Shown here piece by piece: positions 15,763 to 24,370 of a DNA stretch of 64,000 nt. The stretch spans positions 1-64,000 of the forward strand of contig CAZAUJ010000010.1 of the NCBI GenBank assembly GCA_964488355.1, given 5' to 3'. The notes beneath the pieces were generated by a model that saw only the letters and a program-made list of their open reading frames with translations, was not told where the DNA came from and did no database searches. This DNA is from Thermoanaerobaculum sp964488355. GTDB lineage: Bacteria > Acidobacteriota > Thermoanaerobaculia > Thermoanaerobaculales > Thermoanaerobaculaceae. The position numbers and the translations under genes are program-made. The stretch's first letter is position 1; every line of letters starts with the position of its first letter.

Positions 15763-17021
15763 GGCAAGAAAGGCTCCAGCGCCGCCAAGGTTCGTGCCGT
15801 GGCACCGCGATGCCGCTGCAACACCGCCTGGGCTGCAAGTCCCACTTGGCGGGCGGCGTCGGGGTATTCCAGGAAGTAGGCAAGCTTTTGTCGCAGCTGC
15901 GAGGGGTTGGCCACCAGCAGGGCCCCGCCCTGGGCGCACAGCTCCTGGTACACAGCCGCGAAGTTGTGCACCCGCGGGCCGGAGAGGATGGGCACGGCAA
16001 AGCGGGCCGGCTCGATAGGGTTGTGGCCACCGGTGGGCACTAGCGAGCCGCCGACGAAGGCGACGCTGGCTAGCTGGTAAAGAGCTGCCAGCTCGCCCAC
16101 CGTGTCCAGCACCAACACGTCTGCGCGGGACCCGGCAGGGGGCAGGGGCGAGCGGCGAAGGGCATTAAGCCCTGCCTTCTTACAAAGCTCGAGCACCTCG
16201 CCCGCCCTCTCCGGGTGGCGTGGAGCCAGAAGCAGAAAAGCCTTTTCCCGCAGGGGAGTGAAGGCCTCCAGCACCTTTTCCTCTTCCCCAGCCATGGTGG
16301 AACCGGCCACCACCACCGCTCGACCCCCAGCCAAGCCCGCCACCGCCTGGCGCAAGGCCTCCGGGACCTCCTGGGCGCTGCCAACGTCAAATTTGATGTT
16401 GCCCGTGACCCGGACCTTTTCCTCCGGAATTCCCAGTTCCTGCAAGCGCTGCGCATCCTGGGGCGTTTGCGCGAGGGCTAACGTCACCGGCTCCAGCAGC
16501 GTGCGCAAAAGCCGGCGCAGACGGCGGTAGCGCGGGAAGGACCGGTCGGAAATGCGGGCGTTCACCACCACCACCGGCACTCCCACCTCACCGCAGGCGG
16601 CAAGCATTTCGGGCCACAGCTCGGTTTCCACCAAGAGCAGCAACCGGGGACGCACCAACTGGAGAAAACGCCGCGGGGGGCCGGGTAAGTCCAGGGGAAA
16701 GGGGAGGGTGGCGTCGGCCAGCTGGGCTCCCGAGGCCAGGGCCAGGCCGGTGGCGGTGGTGGCGGTGAAAACCAGGGGCAGAGCTGGGTGCCGCCGTCGC
16801 AACTCGGCGGCCAGCGTGCGGGCCACCGTCACTTCCCCTACGGAAACGGCGTGGAGGACTACCCCTCCCGGCGGCACCGGGGGCAGGCCCCAGGCCAGGC
16901 GGTGCCTCAAGGAGGGCCGTCTCTTGCCCTTACGGGCGGCTTGCCAAAGGAGCACAGGGGCAGCCACCGGCAACAGAAGGTGGAAAGCGGCGCGGTAAAG
17001 CCAGAGGCTTGCTCGGCGCAC
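15759..17021 (-). CDS. waaA: 3-deoxy-D-manno-octulosonic acid (Kdo) transferase
   Basis: 420 residues, normal for WaaA/KdtA. N-terminal membrane anchor (LWLYRAAFHLLLPVAAPVLLW), GT30 signature HAVSVGEVTVARTLAAELR with the base Glu, NARISDRSFPRYRRLRRLL, and VGGSLVPTGGHNPIEPARFAVPILSGP near the C-terminus. It transfers Kdo from CMP-Kdo to lipid A. It is the first gene of the minus-strand run and its start is GTG at 17021. A TAGACT hexamer lies only six bases before that GTG. Confidence 0.94.
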   Translation of the reverse strand: MRRASLWLYRAAFHLLLPVAAPVLLWQAARKGKRRPSLRHRLAWGLPPVPPGGVVLHAVSVGEVTVARTLAAELRRRHPALPLVFTATTATGLALASGAQLADATLPFPLDLPGPPRRFLQLVRPRLLLLVETELWPEMLAACGEVGVPVVVVNARISDRSFPRYRRLRRLLRTLLEPVTLALAQTPQDAQRLQELGIPEEKVRVTGNIKFDVGSAQEVPEALRQAVAGLAGGRAVVVAGSTMAGEEEKVLEAFTPLREKAFLLLAPRHPERAGEVLELCKKAGLNALRRSPLPPAGSRADVLVLDTVGELAALYQLASVAFVGGSLVPTGGHNPIEPARFAVPILSGPRVHNFAAVYQELCAQGGALLVANPSQLRQKLAYFLEYPDAARQVGLAAQAVLQRHRGATARTLAALEPFLP

Positions 17022-17027
17022 CTGGTC

Positions 17028-17033
17028 AGTCTA
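17028..17033 (-). promoter_or_regulatory. Candidate -10 of the waaA run
   Basis: TAGACT on the minus strand, six bases before the GTG start of waaA, so the transcript would start at or beside the start codon. No good -35 is visible. Confidence 0.35.
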
Positions 17034-17111
17034 GCCCAGTCGGTTGGCTCTATACTGGCCCCAACGGTGGGCGGGTGGGTCGCGTATACGGGGACGTGGG
17101 GAGGCTTGGCC

Positions 17112-17726
17112 GTGGGGATTTTGCGTTTGTTCACGAGAGAGCAGGTGGAAAGCCAACGGGAGGATCGGGAGCTCGCGGCCGCTGCCCGCGAGGGCGATGA
17201 AGGGGCCTTTGCCGAGCTGGTTCGCCGCCATCAAGCCGGGCTCCGGCGGTTTGCCGCGCGCATGCTGTTCGACGAGGAGGAAGCGCGGGATATTGCCCAG
17301 CTGGCTTTCATTCGTGCCTGGGAAAACTTGCCGCGCTACGATCCCTCGTGGTGTTTTTCCACGTGGCTGTACCGCATCGCCGCAAACCTGGCCATCGATG
17401 CGCTGCGCGCCCGGGGCAGCCGCGAGCGCACCCACCAGGCGCAGCTGCAATTGGTGCGCGAGGAGGTAGGCTCGGTGGCTCCCGCGCTCCTGCAGGAAAA
17501 GGAGGTGGAACGCATTTTCCAAGAGCTTTCCGCCAGCCTGCCGCCAGCACAACGGCAAGCCTTTCTCTTGCGCGAGGTGGAGGGCATCCCCACCGCCGAA
17601 GTGGCCAAGATCATGGGCTGCAGCGAGACCACCGTGCGCAACCACGTTTTCTGCGCCCGCGCCCGGCTGCGGCATGAGCTGGCTCGGCGCTACCCCGAGT
17701 ACCTGCCGCCGGGAGGTGAGGCATGA
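17112..17726 (+). CDS. ECF RNA polymerase sigma factor
   Basis: 204 residues from GTG at 17112, preceded by GGGGAGG at seven bases. The frame is open further back but overlaps waaA on the other strand. Region 2: AFAELVRRHQAGLRRFAARML ... ARDIAQLAFIRAWENLPRY, with the -10-recognition helix (FSTWLYRIAANLAID). Region 4: LPPAQRQAFLLREVEGIPTAEVAKIMGCSETTVRNHVFCARARLR. No region 1.1 or 3. It heads the secretion operon and is followed, with a four-base overlap, by a zinc anti-sigma factor. It probably controls this operon, perhaps itself; that is inference. Confidence 0.92.
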   Translation: MGILRLFTREQVESQREDRELAAAAREGDEGAFAELVRRHQAGLRRFAARMLFDEEEARDIAQLAFIRAWENLPRYDPSWCFSTWLYRIAANLAIDALRARGSRERTHQAQLQLVREEVGSVAPALLQEKEVERIFQELSASLPPAQRQAFLLREVEGIPTAEVAKIMGCSETTVRNHVFCARARLRHELARRYPEYLPPGGEA

Positions 17727-18199
17727 CCTGCGGCGAGGCGAAGCGGAAGCTGGCTGCCCTGCAGGCGGATTCCCTGCTGCTTGAGGAGGAGCTAGCCCTG
17801 CGGGTGCACCTTCGCCAATGCACCGCCTGCCGCGCCCTCCTTTGGCAAGAAGACCCTGCCGTCGCCCTGGCCTTGGCCTTGCCGAGGGAGGGTTTTACCG
17901 ACGCGGCTTTCGTGGCTCAGGTGTTGGCCGGCGTGCGGCAGCGGCGCCTAGAAAGCCAGTTGGCGAGCCGTCGAGGCCCAAGCTGGCGCATGCTGGCGGC
18001 TGCCCTTGTGCTTGGTTTGGCGCTGGTTGCCGTGAGCCACCGCTCGGGGCCCGCTTCCGGCCCTGCAGGGCAGGTGGCAGAGGCTCAGTCCGCCGAGCCG
18101 TTCGTGGAGGTGGAGGGGGAAGGCGTGCGCGTGTACCAGCTGGCAGCCAATGCCCAGGCACAGGTGGCCTTCATCGTGAGCCCGACTTTGGAGCTGTAG
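17723..18199 (+). CDS. Membrane anti-sigma factor with zinc-finger motif
   Basis: 158 residues. The N-terminus carries the zf-HC2 pattern: an early Cys (MTCGEAKRKL) and HLRQCTACRALL (H-x3-C-x2-C). One membrane segment at about 90-105 (MLAAALVLGLALVAVSH) splits a cytoplasmic sigma-binding part from a short periplasmic tail of some 50 residues. It overlaps the sigma gene by four bases, the usual pairing. It should hold the sigma factor at the membrane until an envelope signal releases it; the signal is unknown. The next gene encodes a periplasmic secretin-type domain that could provide it. Confidence 0.85.
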   Translation: MTCGEAKRKLAALQADSLLLEEELALRVHLRQCTACRALLWQEDPAVALALALPREGFTDAAFVAQVLAGVRQRRLESQLASRRGPSWRMLAAALVLGLALVAVSHRSGPASGPAGQVAEAQSAEPFVEVEGEGVRVYQLAANAQAQVAFIVSPTLEL

Positions 18200-18202
18200 G
18201 GC

Positions 18203-18883
18203 GTGCGCTGGCCCAAAACTTTTCCCTTGTTGCTGGCGCTTTCGGGCTTTGCCTGGGCTCAGGTAGCGCAGGAGGTGCGGGTGTTTCAGCTGCGGTTCAA
18301 GCCGGCGCGGGAAGCGGCCGCGCTGATAGAGCCTCTCTTGTCGCCGGAAGGGTCGTTGCTCATCCAACCCCGCACCAACACCCTCACCGTGCGGGACACG
18401 GCGGCGGTGCAGCGGAAGGTGGCCGAAGCATTGGCGAGCTTCGACGTACCCCCTGAGGCCTACCGCATTCGGCTGCGCTTCCTCTTGGCTTCTACCGCCC
18501 CGCCCACATCGGGCCCTGCCAGCCCGCTTATCGAAGGGGTGGGCAAGGAGCTGTCCGAAATGTTCCGCTTCACCTCCTACCAGGAGCTGGACACCTTGCT
18601 GTTGGCTGCCAGTGACGGCGCGCACGTGGAAGCGCAAGCGGCAGGCAAGTACTTGGTGCGCTTTGCTGTGCGGGGCAGCAGCGAGCGCACCCGCGTGCAG
18701 CTGGCTAACTTCGAGCTTTACCGCAGGATGCCCAACCCGGACGGCAGCGAGGGCTTACGTTTGATGCTAAGGACCACGCTTTCGCTGCGCTTGCAGCAAA
18801 TGGCCATCCTCGGGGCTGCACGCTCGGAAGCCACCAGCCAGGCGCTGGTGCTGGTTTTTTGGGCGGAAAGGGAGGAGCCCTGA
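18203..18883 (+). CDS. Secreted protein with a free-standing secretin N-domain
   Basis: 226 residues from GTG at 18203. Signal peptide MRWPKTFPLLLALSGFAWAQ. Residues about 25-85 (VRVFQLRFKPAREAAALIEPLL ... LLIQPRTNTLTVRDTAA) match the secretin N1/NolW fold, a ring-forming domain usually found several times in GspD or PilQ. The rest (about 90-226) has no family I recognise, and there is no pore domain. It overlaps the GspF-like gene by one base (TGATG). It may cap or extend the secretin ring, or report its state to the anti-sigma factor. Confidence 0.72.
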   Translation: MRWPKTFPLLLALSGFAWAQVAQEVRVFQLRFKPAREAAALIEPLLSPEGSLLIQPRTNTLTVRDTAAVQRKVAEALASFDVPPEAYRIRLRFLLASTAPPTSGPASPLIEGVGKELSEMFRFTSYQELDTLLLAASDGAHVEAQAAGKYLVRFAVRGSSERTRVQLANFELYRRMPNPDGSEGLRLMLRTTLSLRLQQMAILGAARSEATSQALVLVFWAEREEP

Positions 18884-20091
18884 TGCCTGAGTTTGTGGTG
18901 CGTTTGGGCTTACCCGATGGGCGGGTGACGGAGCAGCGGCACAGGGCAGCTTCGGCGGAAGCGCTGCGCCGCGAGCTGGAGGGCCGGGGCTTATACGTTT
19001 TTGCCGTCAAACCGGCCGCTGGCTTGCGCCTGGCCTTGCCTTTGGGACGGCGGGAGCGCATCAAGCCGCTGGAATTCTTGGTTTTCAACCAGCAGCTGGC
19101 TACCCTTTTGGCAGCCGGCATGCCGGTGCTGCAGTCCCTGGAGCTGCTGCAGAAGGCCCAAGCCAACCCCTTTTTCCGCGAGGTGCTGGGGCGGGTGGTG
19201 GAGGACGTGCGCTCCGGGGTGGCCCTTTCCGAGGCCTTTGCCACTCAGGGCGAGCTCTTTCCCCCCTTGTACTGTGCCAGCCTTTTTGCGGGCGAGCGCT
19301 CCGGGGATTTGGTGGGGGTGCTGCGGCGCTATATTGGCTACCAGCAGATGGTTGAGGCCGTGCGACGGCGGGTGAGCTCGGCGCTCACCTATCCGGCGGT
19401 GCTCCTCAGCCTCTCCTTCGTGCTCATCGTCATTCTGGTGACCTACGTCATCCCGCGCTTTGCCGGGTTGTACAAGGACTTTGACGCCGATCTTCCCATC
19501 CTCACCACCCTGATCCTGGAGGTGGCCAGCTTCCTGCAGCAGCAGTGGCGGCTGTGGGCGGCGGCTCTTTTGCTGGGCTGGCTGGTGGCTCGCCGCTGGT
19601 TGCGCAGCGAGGCCGGTCGGCTCGCGATGGACCGCTTACGCCTGCGCTTGCCCTTTGTAGGAGAGACCTTCCACCTTTTTGCCCTTTCCCAGTTCGTGCG
19701 GGCCCTGGCAACCCTATTGGGTGGCGGCACCCCGCTGGTGCCTGCCCTGGAGGTGGCGGTCGGCACCGTGACCAACCGAGCCGTGTCGGAGCCCCTTTCC
19801 CGGGTCATTCCCCTGGTGCGTGAAGGTCAAGCCCTCTGGTCTTCGCTGGAGACCACCGGGCTTTTTCCCGAGCTTTCCTTGGCCATGGTGCAGGTGGGGG
19901 AAGCCACCGGTGCTTTGGAAGAGATGCTCACCGGTGTGGGCCAGTTTTACGACGAGAGCATCGAAACCCAGCTGGCGCGGGTGGTCACGCTCATCGAGCC
20001 GGCGGTGCTGGTCATCATGGGCGGAGTGATCGTCACCTTGCTCTTGTCCGTTTACCTGCCCATGTTTACCCTGCTGCAGCGCATCCGTTGA
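18883..20091 (+). CDS. gspF: Type II secretion inner-membrane platform protein (GspF/PulF)
   Basis: 402 residues from ATG at 18883, which overlaps the upstream stop. N-terminal domain MPEFVVRLGLPDGRV, then two T2SSF domains: LEFLVFNQQLATLLAAGMPVLQSLELL ... GVALSEAF and FVRALATLLGGGTPLVPALEVA ... VGEATGALEEMLTGVG. Membrane segments at about 165-190, 220-240 and the C-terminus (VLVIMGGVIVTLLLSVYLPMF). It is clearly a paralogue of PilC (5589-6791), but sits in the secretion operon with its own ATPase. Confidence 0.9.
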   Translation: MPEFVVRLGLPDGRVTEQRHRAASAEALRRELEGRGLYVFAVKPAAGLRLALPLGRRERIKPLEFLVFNQQLATLLAAGMPVLQSLELLQKAQANPFFREVLGRVVEDVRSGVALSEAFATQGELFPPLYCASLFAGERSGDLVGVLRRYIGYQQMVEAVRRRVSSALTYPAVLLSLSFVLIVILVTYVIPRFAGLYKDFDADLPILTTLILEVASFLQQQWRLWAAALLLGWLVARRWLRSEAGRLAMDRLRLRLPFVGETFHLFALSQFVRALATLLGGGTPLVPALEVAVGTVTNRAVSEPLSRVIPLVREGQALWSSLETTGLFPELSLAMVQVGEATGALEEMLTGVGQFYDESIETQLARVVTLIEPAVLVIMGGVIVTLLLSVYLPMFTLLQRIR

Positions 20092-20101
20092 GGAGACAGC
20101 A

Positions 20102-21733
20102 ATGAGCACGGACCTCAAGAAACTGTCGCAAACCTTGGCTGGTTGGGTGCCTCCGGAGGGGGACGTGGCGCGAGCCCAAGCGTTGGCGCAGCGGTTGGGC
20201 TTGCCTTTCGAGGACTTGGAAAACTTCCGCGTCGACCCGGAGCTTTTGCGCCATATTCCCTTCGAGGTGATGCTGCGCTATCAGTTCGTACCCCTGGCGC
20301 GGGAGGGGGAGGTGGTGGTGATCGCCATGGCTGATCCCTCCGACGTGCTCATGGTGGACGAGGTGGAGCTAGCTCTGGGTGCGCCGGTGGATTTGAGGGT
20401 GGCGCCGCGCAACCGCATCGCTGAGATCTTGGAGAAGTCCGAGTCCACACAGCGGGTGTTGGACGAAGCCACCGAGGACTTTCGCATTCAGCTGGTGCAG
20501 GAGACGGAAGAGGGGGAGGAGGCGCTCTCCATTGACCGTATTGCCGCCGACACCTCCCCCATCATCAAGTTGGTGGACACCATTATTTTCAACGCTATCC
20601 AGCGCCGGGCCTCGGACATCCACATTGAAACTCGCGATCACGGGGTGATGGTCAAGTACCGCATCGACGGCGTGCTTTACGAGGCTCTGGAGCCCATTGA
20701 CCGGCGTCACCACGCCACCATCATCTCGCGCATTAAGGTTATGTCCGAGCTGGACATCGCCGAAAAGCGGGTGCCCCAGGACGGGCGCTTCAAGCTGCGC
20801 ATCAAAGGCCGGACGGTGGACTTTCGTGTTTCCATCATGCCCACGGTGTTTGGCGAGGATGCGGTCATCCGCATTCTGGACAAGGAATCGGCCAACCAGG
20901 AATTTCGCAACCTCAACCTGGATGTGCTGGGTTTCGATGCGGAAACCAAGCGCAAGCTGCGTAAGTTCATCCGCGAGCCCTACGGCATGGTGTTGGTGAC
21001 CGGTCCCACCGGTTCGGGAAAGACCACTACGCTTTACGCCTGCCTTTCGGAAATCGTTTCCACCGAGGACAAGATCATCACCATTGAGGATCCGGTGGAG
21101 TACATCCTTCCCGGAGTCACCCAGATTCCCGTGAACGAAAAAAAGGGCCTCACCTTCGCCCGCGGATTGCGCTCCATCCTGCGGCACGACCCGGACAAGA
21201 TCATGGTGGGCGAGATCCGCGACGAGGAGACGGCGCAAATTGCCGTTCAATCGGCCCTCACCGGCCACCTAGTATTCACCACCGTGCACGCCAACAACGT
21301 GGTGGACGTGTTGGGCCGCTTCTTGAACATGAACGTGGACCTTTACAACTTCGTTTCCGCCCTCAACTGCGTGTTGGCGCAGCGTCTGGTGCGCAAGATT
21401 TGCCCCCACTGCAAGCGACCGGCCGAGGTAAGCTTGGAGCTGCTGGAGGAATCGGGCTTGACGCCGGAAATGGTACGGGGGGTGACGTTTTACGAAGGAG
21501 CCGGTTGCTTGGAATGCAACGGCACGGGCTTCCTCGGCCGCACGGCCATTTCCGAGCTGTTGGACCTCTCCGACAATATCCGTGCCCTCATTCTCGACCG
21601 CCGCCCAGCGGCCGAAATCAAAAAAGCGGCCAAGGCGGAAGGGATGAAGTTCTTGCGCGAATCGGCGCTGGAAAAGGTCTTTGCCGGCGTGACCACGCTG
21701 CGCGAAGTGAACAAGGTGACCTTCGTCGAATGA
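20102..21733 (+). CDS. gspE: Type II secretion ATPase (GspE/PulE)
   Basis: 543 residues. N-terminal MshEN-like part (about 20-120), N2 domain with RRASDIHIETRDHGVMVKYRIDGVL, then the motor: Walker A GPTGSGKTTT, Asp box TIEDPVEYILPG, Walker B DPDKIMVGEIRD and His box FTTVHANNVVDVLGR. Zinc knuckles CPHC and CLEC at about 440-480 are typical of GspE. It is distinct from PilB (different N-domain and FTTVHANN against LSTLHTND). Its stop overlaps the next ATG. It drives pseudopilus growth for protein export. Confidence 0.92.
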   Translation: MSTDLKKLSQTLAGWVPPEGDVARAQALAQRLGLPFEDLENFRVDPELLRHIPFEVMLRYQFVPLAREGEVVVIAMADPSDVLMVDEVELALGAPVDLRVAPRNRIAEILEKSESTQRVLDEATEDFRIQLVQETEEGEEALSIDRIAADTSPIIKLVDTIIFNAIQRRASDIHIETRDHGVMVKYRIDGVLYEALEPIDRRHHATIISRIKVMSELDIAEKRVPQDGRFKLRIKGRTVDFRVSIMPTVFGEDAVIRILDKESANQEFRNLNLDVLGFDAETKRKLRKFIREPYGMVLVTGPTGSGKTTTLYACLSEIVSTEDKIITIEDPVEYILPGVTQIPVNEKKGLTFARGLRSILRHDPDKIMVGEIRDEETAQIAVQSALTGHLVFTTVHANNVVDVLGRFLNMNVDLYNFVSALNCVLAQRLVRKICPHCKRPAEVSLELLEESGLTPEMVRGVTFYEGAGCLECNGTGFLGRTAISELLDLSDNIRALILDRRPAAEIKKAAKAEGMKFLRESALEKVFAGVTTLREVNKVTFVE

Positions 21734-22641
21734 GCTGGTGGTCTGCTCTTCGCACGCCCCGCCCGCGTCACGCCTTTGCCGTGACGGAGGAGGCGGTTTA
21801 CTACGCCTACCTGGACCGCAAACGCAGCCGCCTGGAGCGCCTGGAGCAGCGCCCGTTACCCCCTGGTACCTTCCAACTGGGGCCGGTGGGTTTGTTGCAG
21901 GTGAGGCCCGAGCCCCTGCGCCAGCACCTGCAGGCTTTGTTGGCCAGCCTGCCCTACGTTCCCAAGCGCGCTAGCTTGGTGGTGCCCGACGCCTGGCTAC
22001 GGGCGTTAGTGCTGGAGCTGGAAGCGCTCCCCAGCCGGCGGCAAGAGGCAGAGGAGGTCATCCGTTGGCGCCTGAAGAAGCTGCTGCCCTGCCGGCCTGA
22101 TGAGGTTCGCCTGGATTTTGCCCGCTGCGGGGGAAACGGCCGGGTGCTGGTGCTTCTGGGCCTGGACAAGCCTTTGGCGGTTTTGGAGGAAGCGTTCTCC
22201 GCCTGCGGTTGCCTCTTGGGGAGCCTAGAGTCGGTGTCCGTGGCCCTGGCTGCGGTGCTGCCGGTGGGCCCCCGGCCGCTGGTGGTGGTTTCCAGCGCCG
22301 GGCGTGCTATGGCCATGGTGGTGATTATGGGTGGCAGGGTGCAGCTCTCGCGGCTGAAGCTGCTGCCGGTGGGCGAGGGCCGCGCTCAGGCCCTGGCCGT
22401 GCGCGAGCTTTCCCGCACCGCCCAGTTCCTGCAGGAGAAGGGATGGGCAGACGGTGGTTTCGGCGTGGTGGTAGCCGAGGGGGAGGAGAGCTTGGCCAAG
22501 GCGGTGCAGCTTTGGGCCCTGGAGCAAAAGGGGGTGGACGTGCGGCGCTTGGGCGACCCACCGGGTCTGCCAACGGGTGCGGTCAACCGCTTGCTGGGGT
22601 GGGGACTTTTGGCTGCCGCGCAGCCGGGGGAGGTGGGATGA
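21730..22641 (+). CDS. PilM/GspL-like cytoplasmic assembly protein
   Basis: 303 residues, starting at the ATGA overlap with gspE at 21730. Weak actin-fold features of PilM/GspL: a first strand HAFAVTEEAVYYAYL, then VPDAWLRALVLELEALP, a EEVIRWRLKKLLPCRPDEVRLDFA motif typical of PilM-type proteins, and PLVVVSSAGRAMAMVVIMGGRVQLSR. No membrane segment. Position between the ATPase and a PilN-like bitopic protein supports the assignment: it links the ATPase to the inner-membrane subcomplex. Low similarity is expected for this family. Confidence 0.72.
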   Translation: MSWWSALRTPRPRHAFAVTEEAVYYAYLDRKRSRLERLEQRPLPPGTFQLGPVGLLQVRPEPLRQHLQALLASLPYVPKRASLVVPDAWLRALVLELEALPSRRQEAEEVIRWRLKKLLPCRPDEVRLDFARCGGNGRVLVLLGLDKPLAVLEEAFSACGCLLGSLESVSVALAAVLPVGPRPLVVVSSAGRAMAMVVIMGGRVQLSRLKLLPVGEGRAQALAVRELSRTAQFLQEKGWADGGFGVVVAEGEESLAKAVQLWALEQKGVDVRRLGDPPGLPTGAVNRLLGWGLLAAAQPGEVG

Positions 22642-23210
22642 AGCGGCCGAACCTCTCCCGCCAGCCGTTCCTCGATACCCGGCCAGTTTGGCTTGCCAGC
22701 GGGCTCTTGTGGCTAGTGGCCTTAGGCTTTGCTGCCTATTCGGTCGCTGACTTTGTGGCCGTGCGCAAGGAGCAGAAACAGGCTTCCGGCAAGTTGGCGC
22801 AGCTGTCGCACCGGGCGCAGGAGCTGGAAAGCCGGCTTTCCGAGCTTAATCGGCAGCTGGCACAGGTGAACTGGAAGAAGCTACGGACGGAGGTGGACTC
22901 GCTGGCGCAGGTGGCCGCCCAGCGGCAGCTGCGCTGGAGCCATTTGCTCTCCGACCTGGAAGCAGTGGTGCCCTGGGATGTGCGGCTTGTGAGCATCGCG
23001 CCCACCGTGGGCAACGACGGCCGAATCACCGTTAACTTGGAAGGCTTGGCCACCGCCAGGGAGGCGTGGATGCGCTTCTTGCAGAAGCTGCTTGAGGACG
23101 AGCATTTTTCTCGACCCGTGCCGCGGCAGGAGGAGGCACCCGGGGCCGGCAGTCCCCTGGGCTACCGGTTTGCCCTCACCGTCACCTACCATCCGGAGGG
23201 GCGCCCATGA
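22638..23210 (+). CDS. PilN-like inner-membrane protein
   Basis: 190 residues from the ATGA overlap at 22638. N-terminal NLSRQPFLDTRPVW is the short conserved PilN cytoplasmic motif (binds PilM), followed by one membrane helix (LLWLVALGFAAYSVADFVAV), a coiled coil (about 55-100, rich in Q/E/L) and a ferredoxin-like end (WSHLLSDLEAVVPWDVRLVSIAP). It overlaps its neighbours on both sides by four bases. Confidence 0.8.
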   Translation: MKRPNLSRQPFLDTRPVWLASGLLWLVALGFAAYSVADFVAVRKEQKQASGKLAQLSHRAQELESRLSELNRQLAQVNWKKLRTEVDSLAQVAAQRQLRWSHLLSDLEAVVPWDVRLVSIAPTVGNDGRITVNLEGLATAREAWMRFLQKLLEDEHFSRPVPRQEEAPGAGSPLGYRFALTVTYHPEGRP

Positions 23211-23818
23211 CCCGCTCTGCCTGGCTACGCTACCTGTGGCTGTGGTTGGCCCCCACGCTGCTGGCAGCGGTCAACGCCGCGTGGCTTTTCAGCCTGCGCG
23301 GCCTAGTACTGGGCAAGGGAGCCAGCGTGGTGGACCAGGTTCGGGCCAAGGAACAGCAGGTACGCGAGTTGGAGCGCAGCCTGCGGGAACTGGAAGCCAC
23401 GCACCAAGCCCTTAAGCAGCTCCAGCAGCAGCTGGCCCGCCTGCGCTTGGAGGAAATGGGACCCATGCGCGAGCAGTTGCTGCCGTTCCTCCAGGCGGTG
23501 GGAGAGCGCACGCGGCAGGCGGGGCTGTTTCCCGAACGCATCAGCTACGTAGCGCGGGAGGAGAAGAAATCCGGCTTGGTTCACTTTGCTGCCACCTTCG
23601 AGCTGGCCGGCTCCTACGAGCAACTGCGGCAGTGCATTGCCGGGTTGGAGCACGTGCCCCAGTTCCTGGTGATCGAGCGGTTGGGTTTGCAGGGCGAGGA
23701 TACGGCTCGCAGCACCAACATTGCCATGCAAATGGTGGTTGGCACGTACTTTTCCGACCTGGACCGACAGCTTCTGCAGCAGCTGGGCGCGACGGAGGAG
23801 GCCCGTGCAGCTTTCTGA
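23207..23818 (+). CDS. PilO-like inner-membrane protein
   Basis: 203 residues. One N-terminal membrane helix (YLWLWLAPTLLAAVNAAWLF), a coiled coil at about 45-85 and a C-terminal ferredoxin-like domain (LVHFAATFELAGSYEQLRQCIAGLEHVPQFLVIERLGL), which is the PilO/GspM pattern. It would pair with the PilN-like protein. Four-base overlap upstream; the following GTG start lies inside its end. Confidence 0.78.
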   Translation: MTRSAWLRYLWLWLAPTLLAAVNAAWLFSLRGLVLGKGASVVDQVRAKEQQVRELERSLRELEATHQALKQLQQQLARLRLEEMGPMREQLLPFLQAVGERTRQAGLFPERISYVAREEKKSGLVHFAATFELAGSYEQLRQCIAGLEHVPQFLVIERLGLQGEDTARSTNIAMQMVVGTYFSDLDRQLLQQLGATEEARAAF

Positions 23819-24368
23819 CTCCCCCCGCAAGGTGGCGGTGGCGGTGGTGCTGCTTTTGGCCTTAGCGGTGGTAGCCGTCTGGCGCCTGCGCCCTTCCCTG
23901 GTGACCGGAGTTTTTGGCGGGGCAAGCCGGGTGACGGTGGGTCGCTACCAGGTGCCCCAGCTGCCGGTGCCTCCTGCTCGGGCGAGGGAAGCAAGGGAAT
24001 CGGCGCAGCGCAACCTTTTCACCTTTGGGGCGCCCCCTACCCCCACACCGGACCCGCGCCCCACGCCCACCCCCATCCCTATGCCCACACCGGCACCAAG
24101 GCCCACGCCTACGCCTGCGGGCGTTCCCCTGCCCGATGGGCGGCGGCTGCCGCCCCCGCCACCTTTCCCCCTTCCCTACTTGGGCTGGCTGGGGCCTCGC
24201 CACATGCCGGTGGCGGTCTTTCGCGACGGCGGCGAGGTGTTGGTGGTGCCGGTGGGTTCGGTGGTAAAGGAAAAATTCGTGGTGCGGGAGGTGGGTCCCA
24301 CCACGGTAACCATTGGCTACGTGGGTTACCCGGAAGAGGTGACCACGCAGGTTCCCTTGGCGAGGTGA
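23805..24368 (+). CDS. GspC/PilP-like bitopic protein with Pro-Thr linker
   Basis: 187 residues, using GTG at 23805, 14 bases inside the PilO-like gene; the frame is open further upstream but only as a shadow. One membrane helix (VAVAVVLLLALAVVAVW), then a very Pro/Thr-rich linker (about 75-115, repeats of PTPTP), then a small beta domain (YLGWLGPRHMPVAVFRDGGEVLVVPVGSVV ... VTIGYVG), the layout of GspC homology-region or PilP domains that contact the secretin. It lies directly before the secretin gene. Confidence 0.75.
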   Translation: MQLSDSPRKVAVAVVLLLALAVVAVWRLRPSLVTGVFGGASRVTVGRYQVPQLPVPPARAREARESAQRNLFTFGAPPTPTPDPRPTPTPIPMPTPAPRPTPTPAGVPLPDGRRLPPPPPFPLPYLGWLGPRHMPVAVFRDGGEVLVVPVGSVVKEKFVVREVGPTTVTIGYVGYPEEVTTQVPLAR

Positions 24369-24370
24369 CG

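Noticed and set aside
16788..17111. An extended N-terminus for the ECF sigma factor
   Set aside because: The added 108 residues lie antisense to waaA and are unlike any sigma factor; GTG 17112 has a proper RBS.
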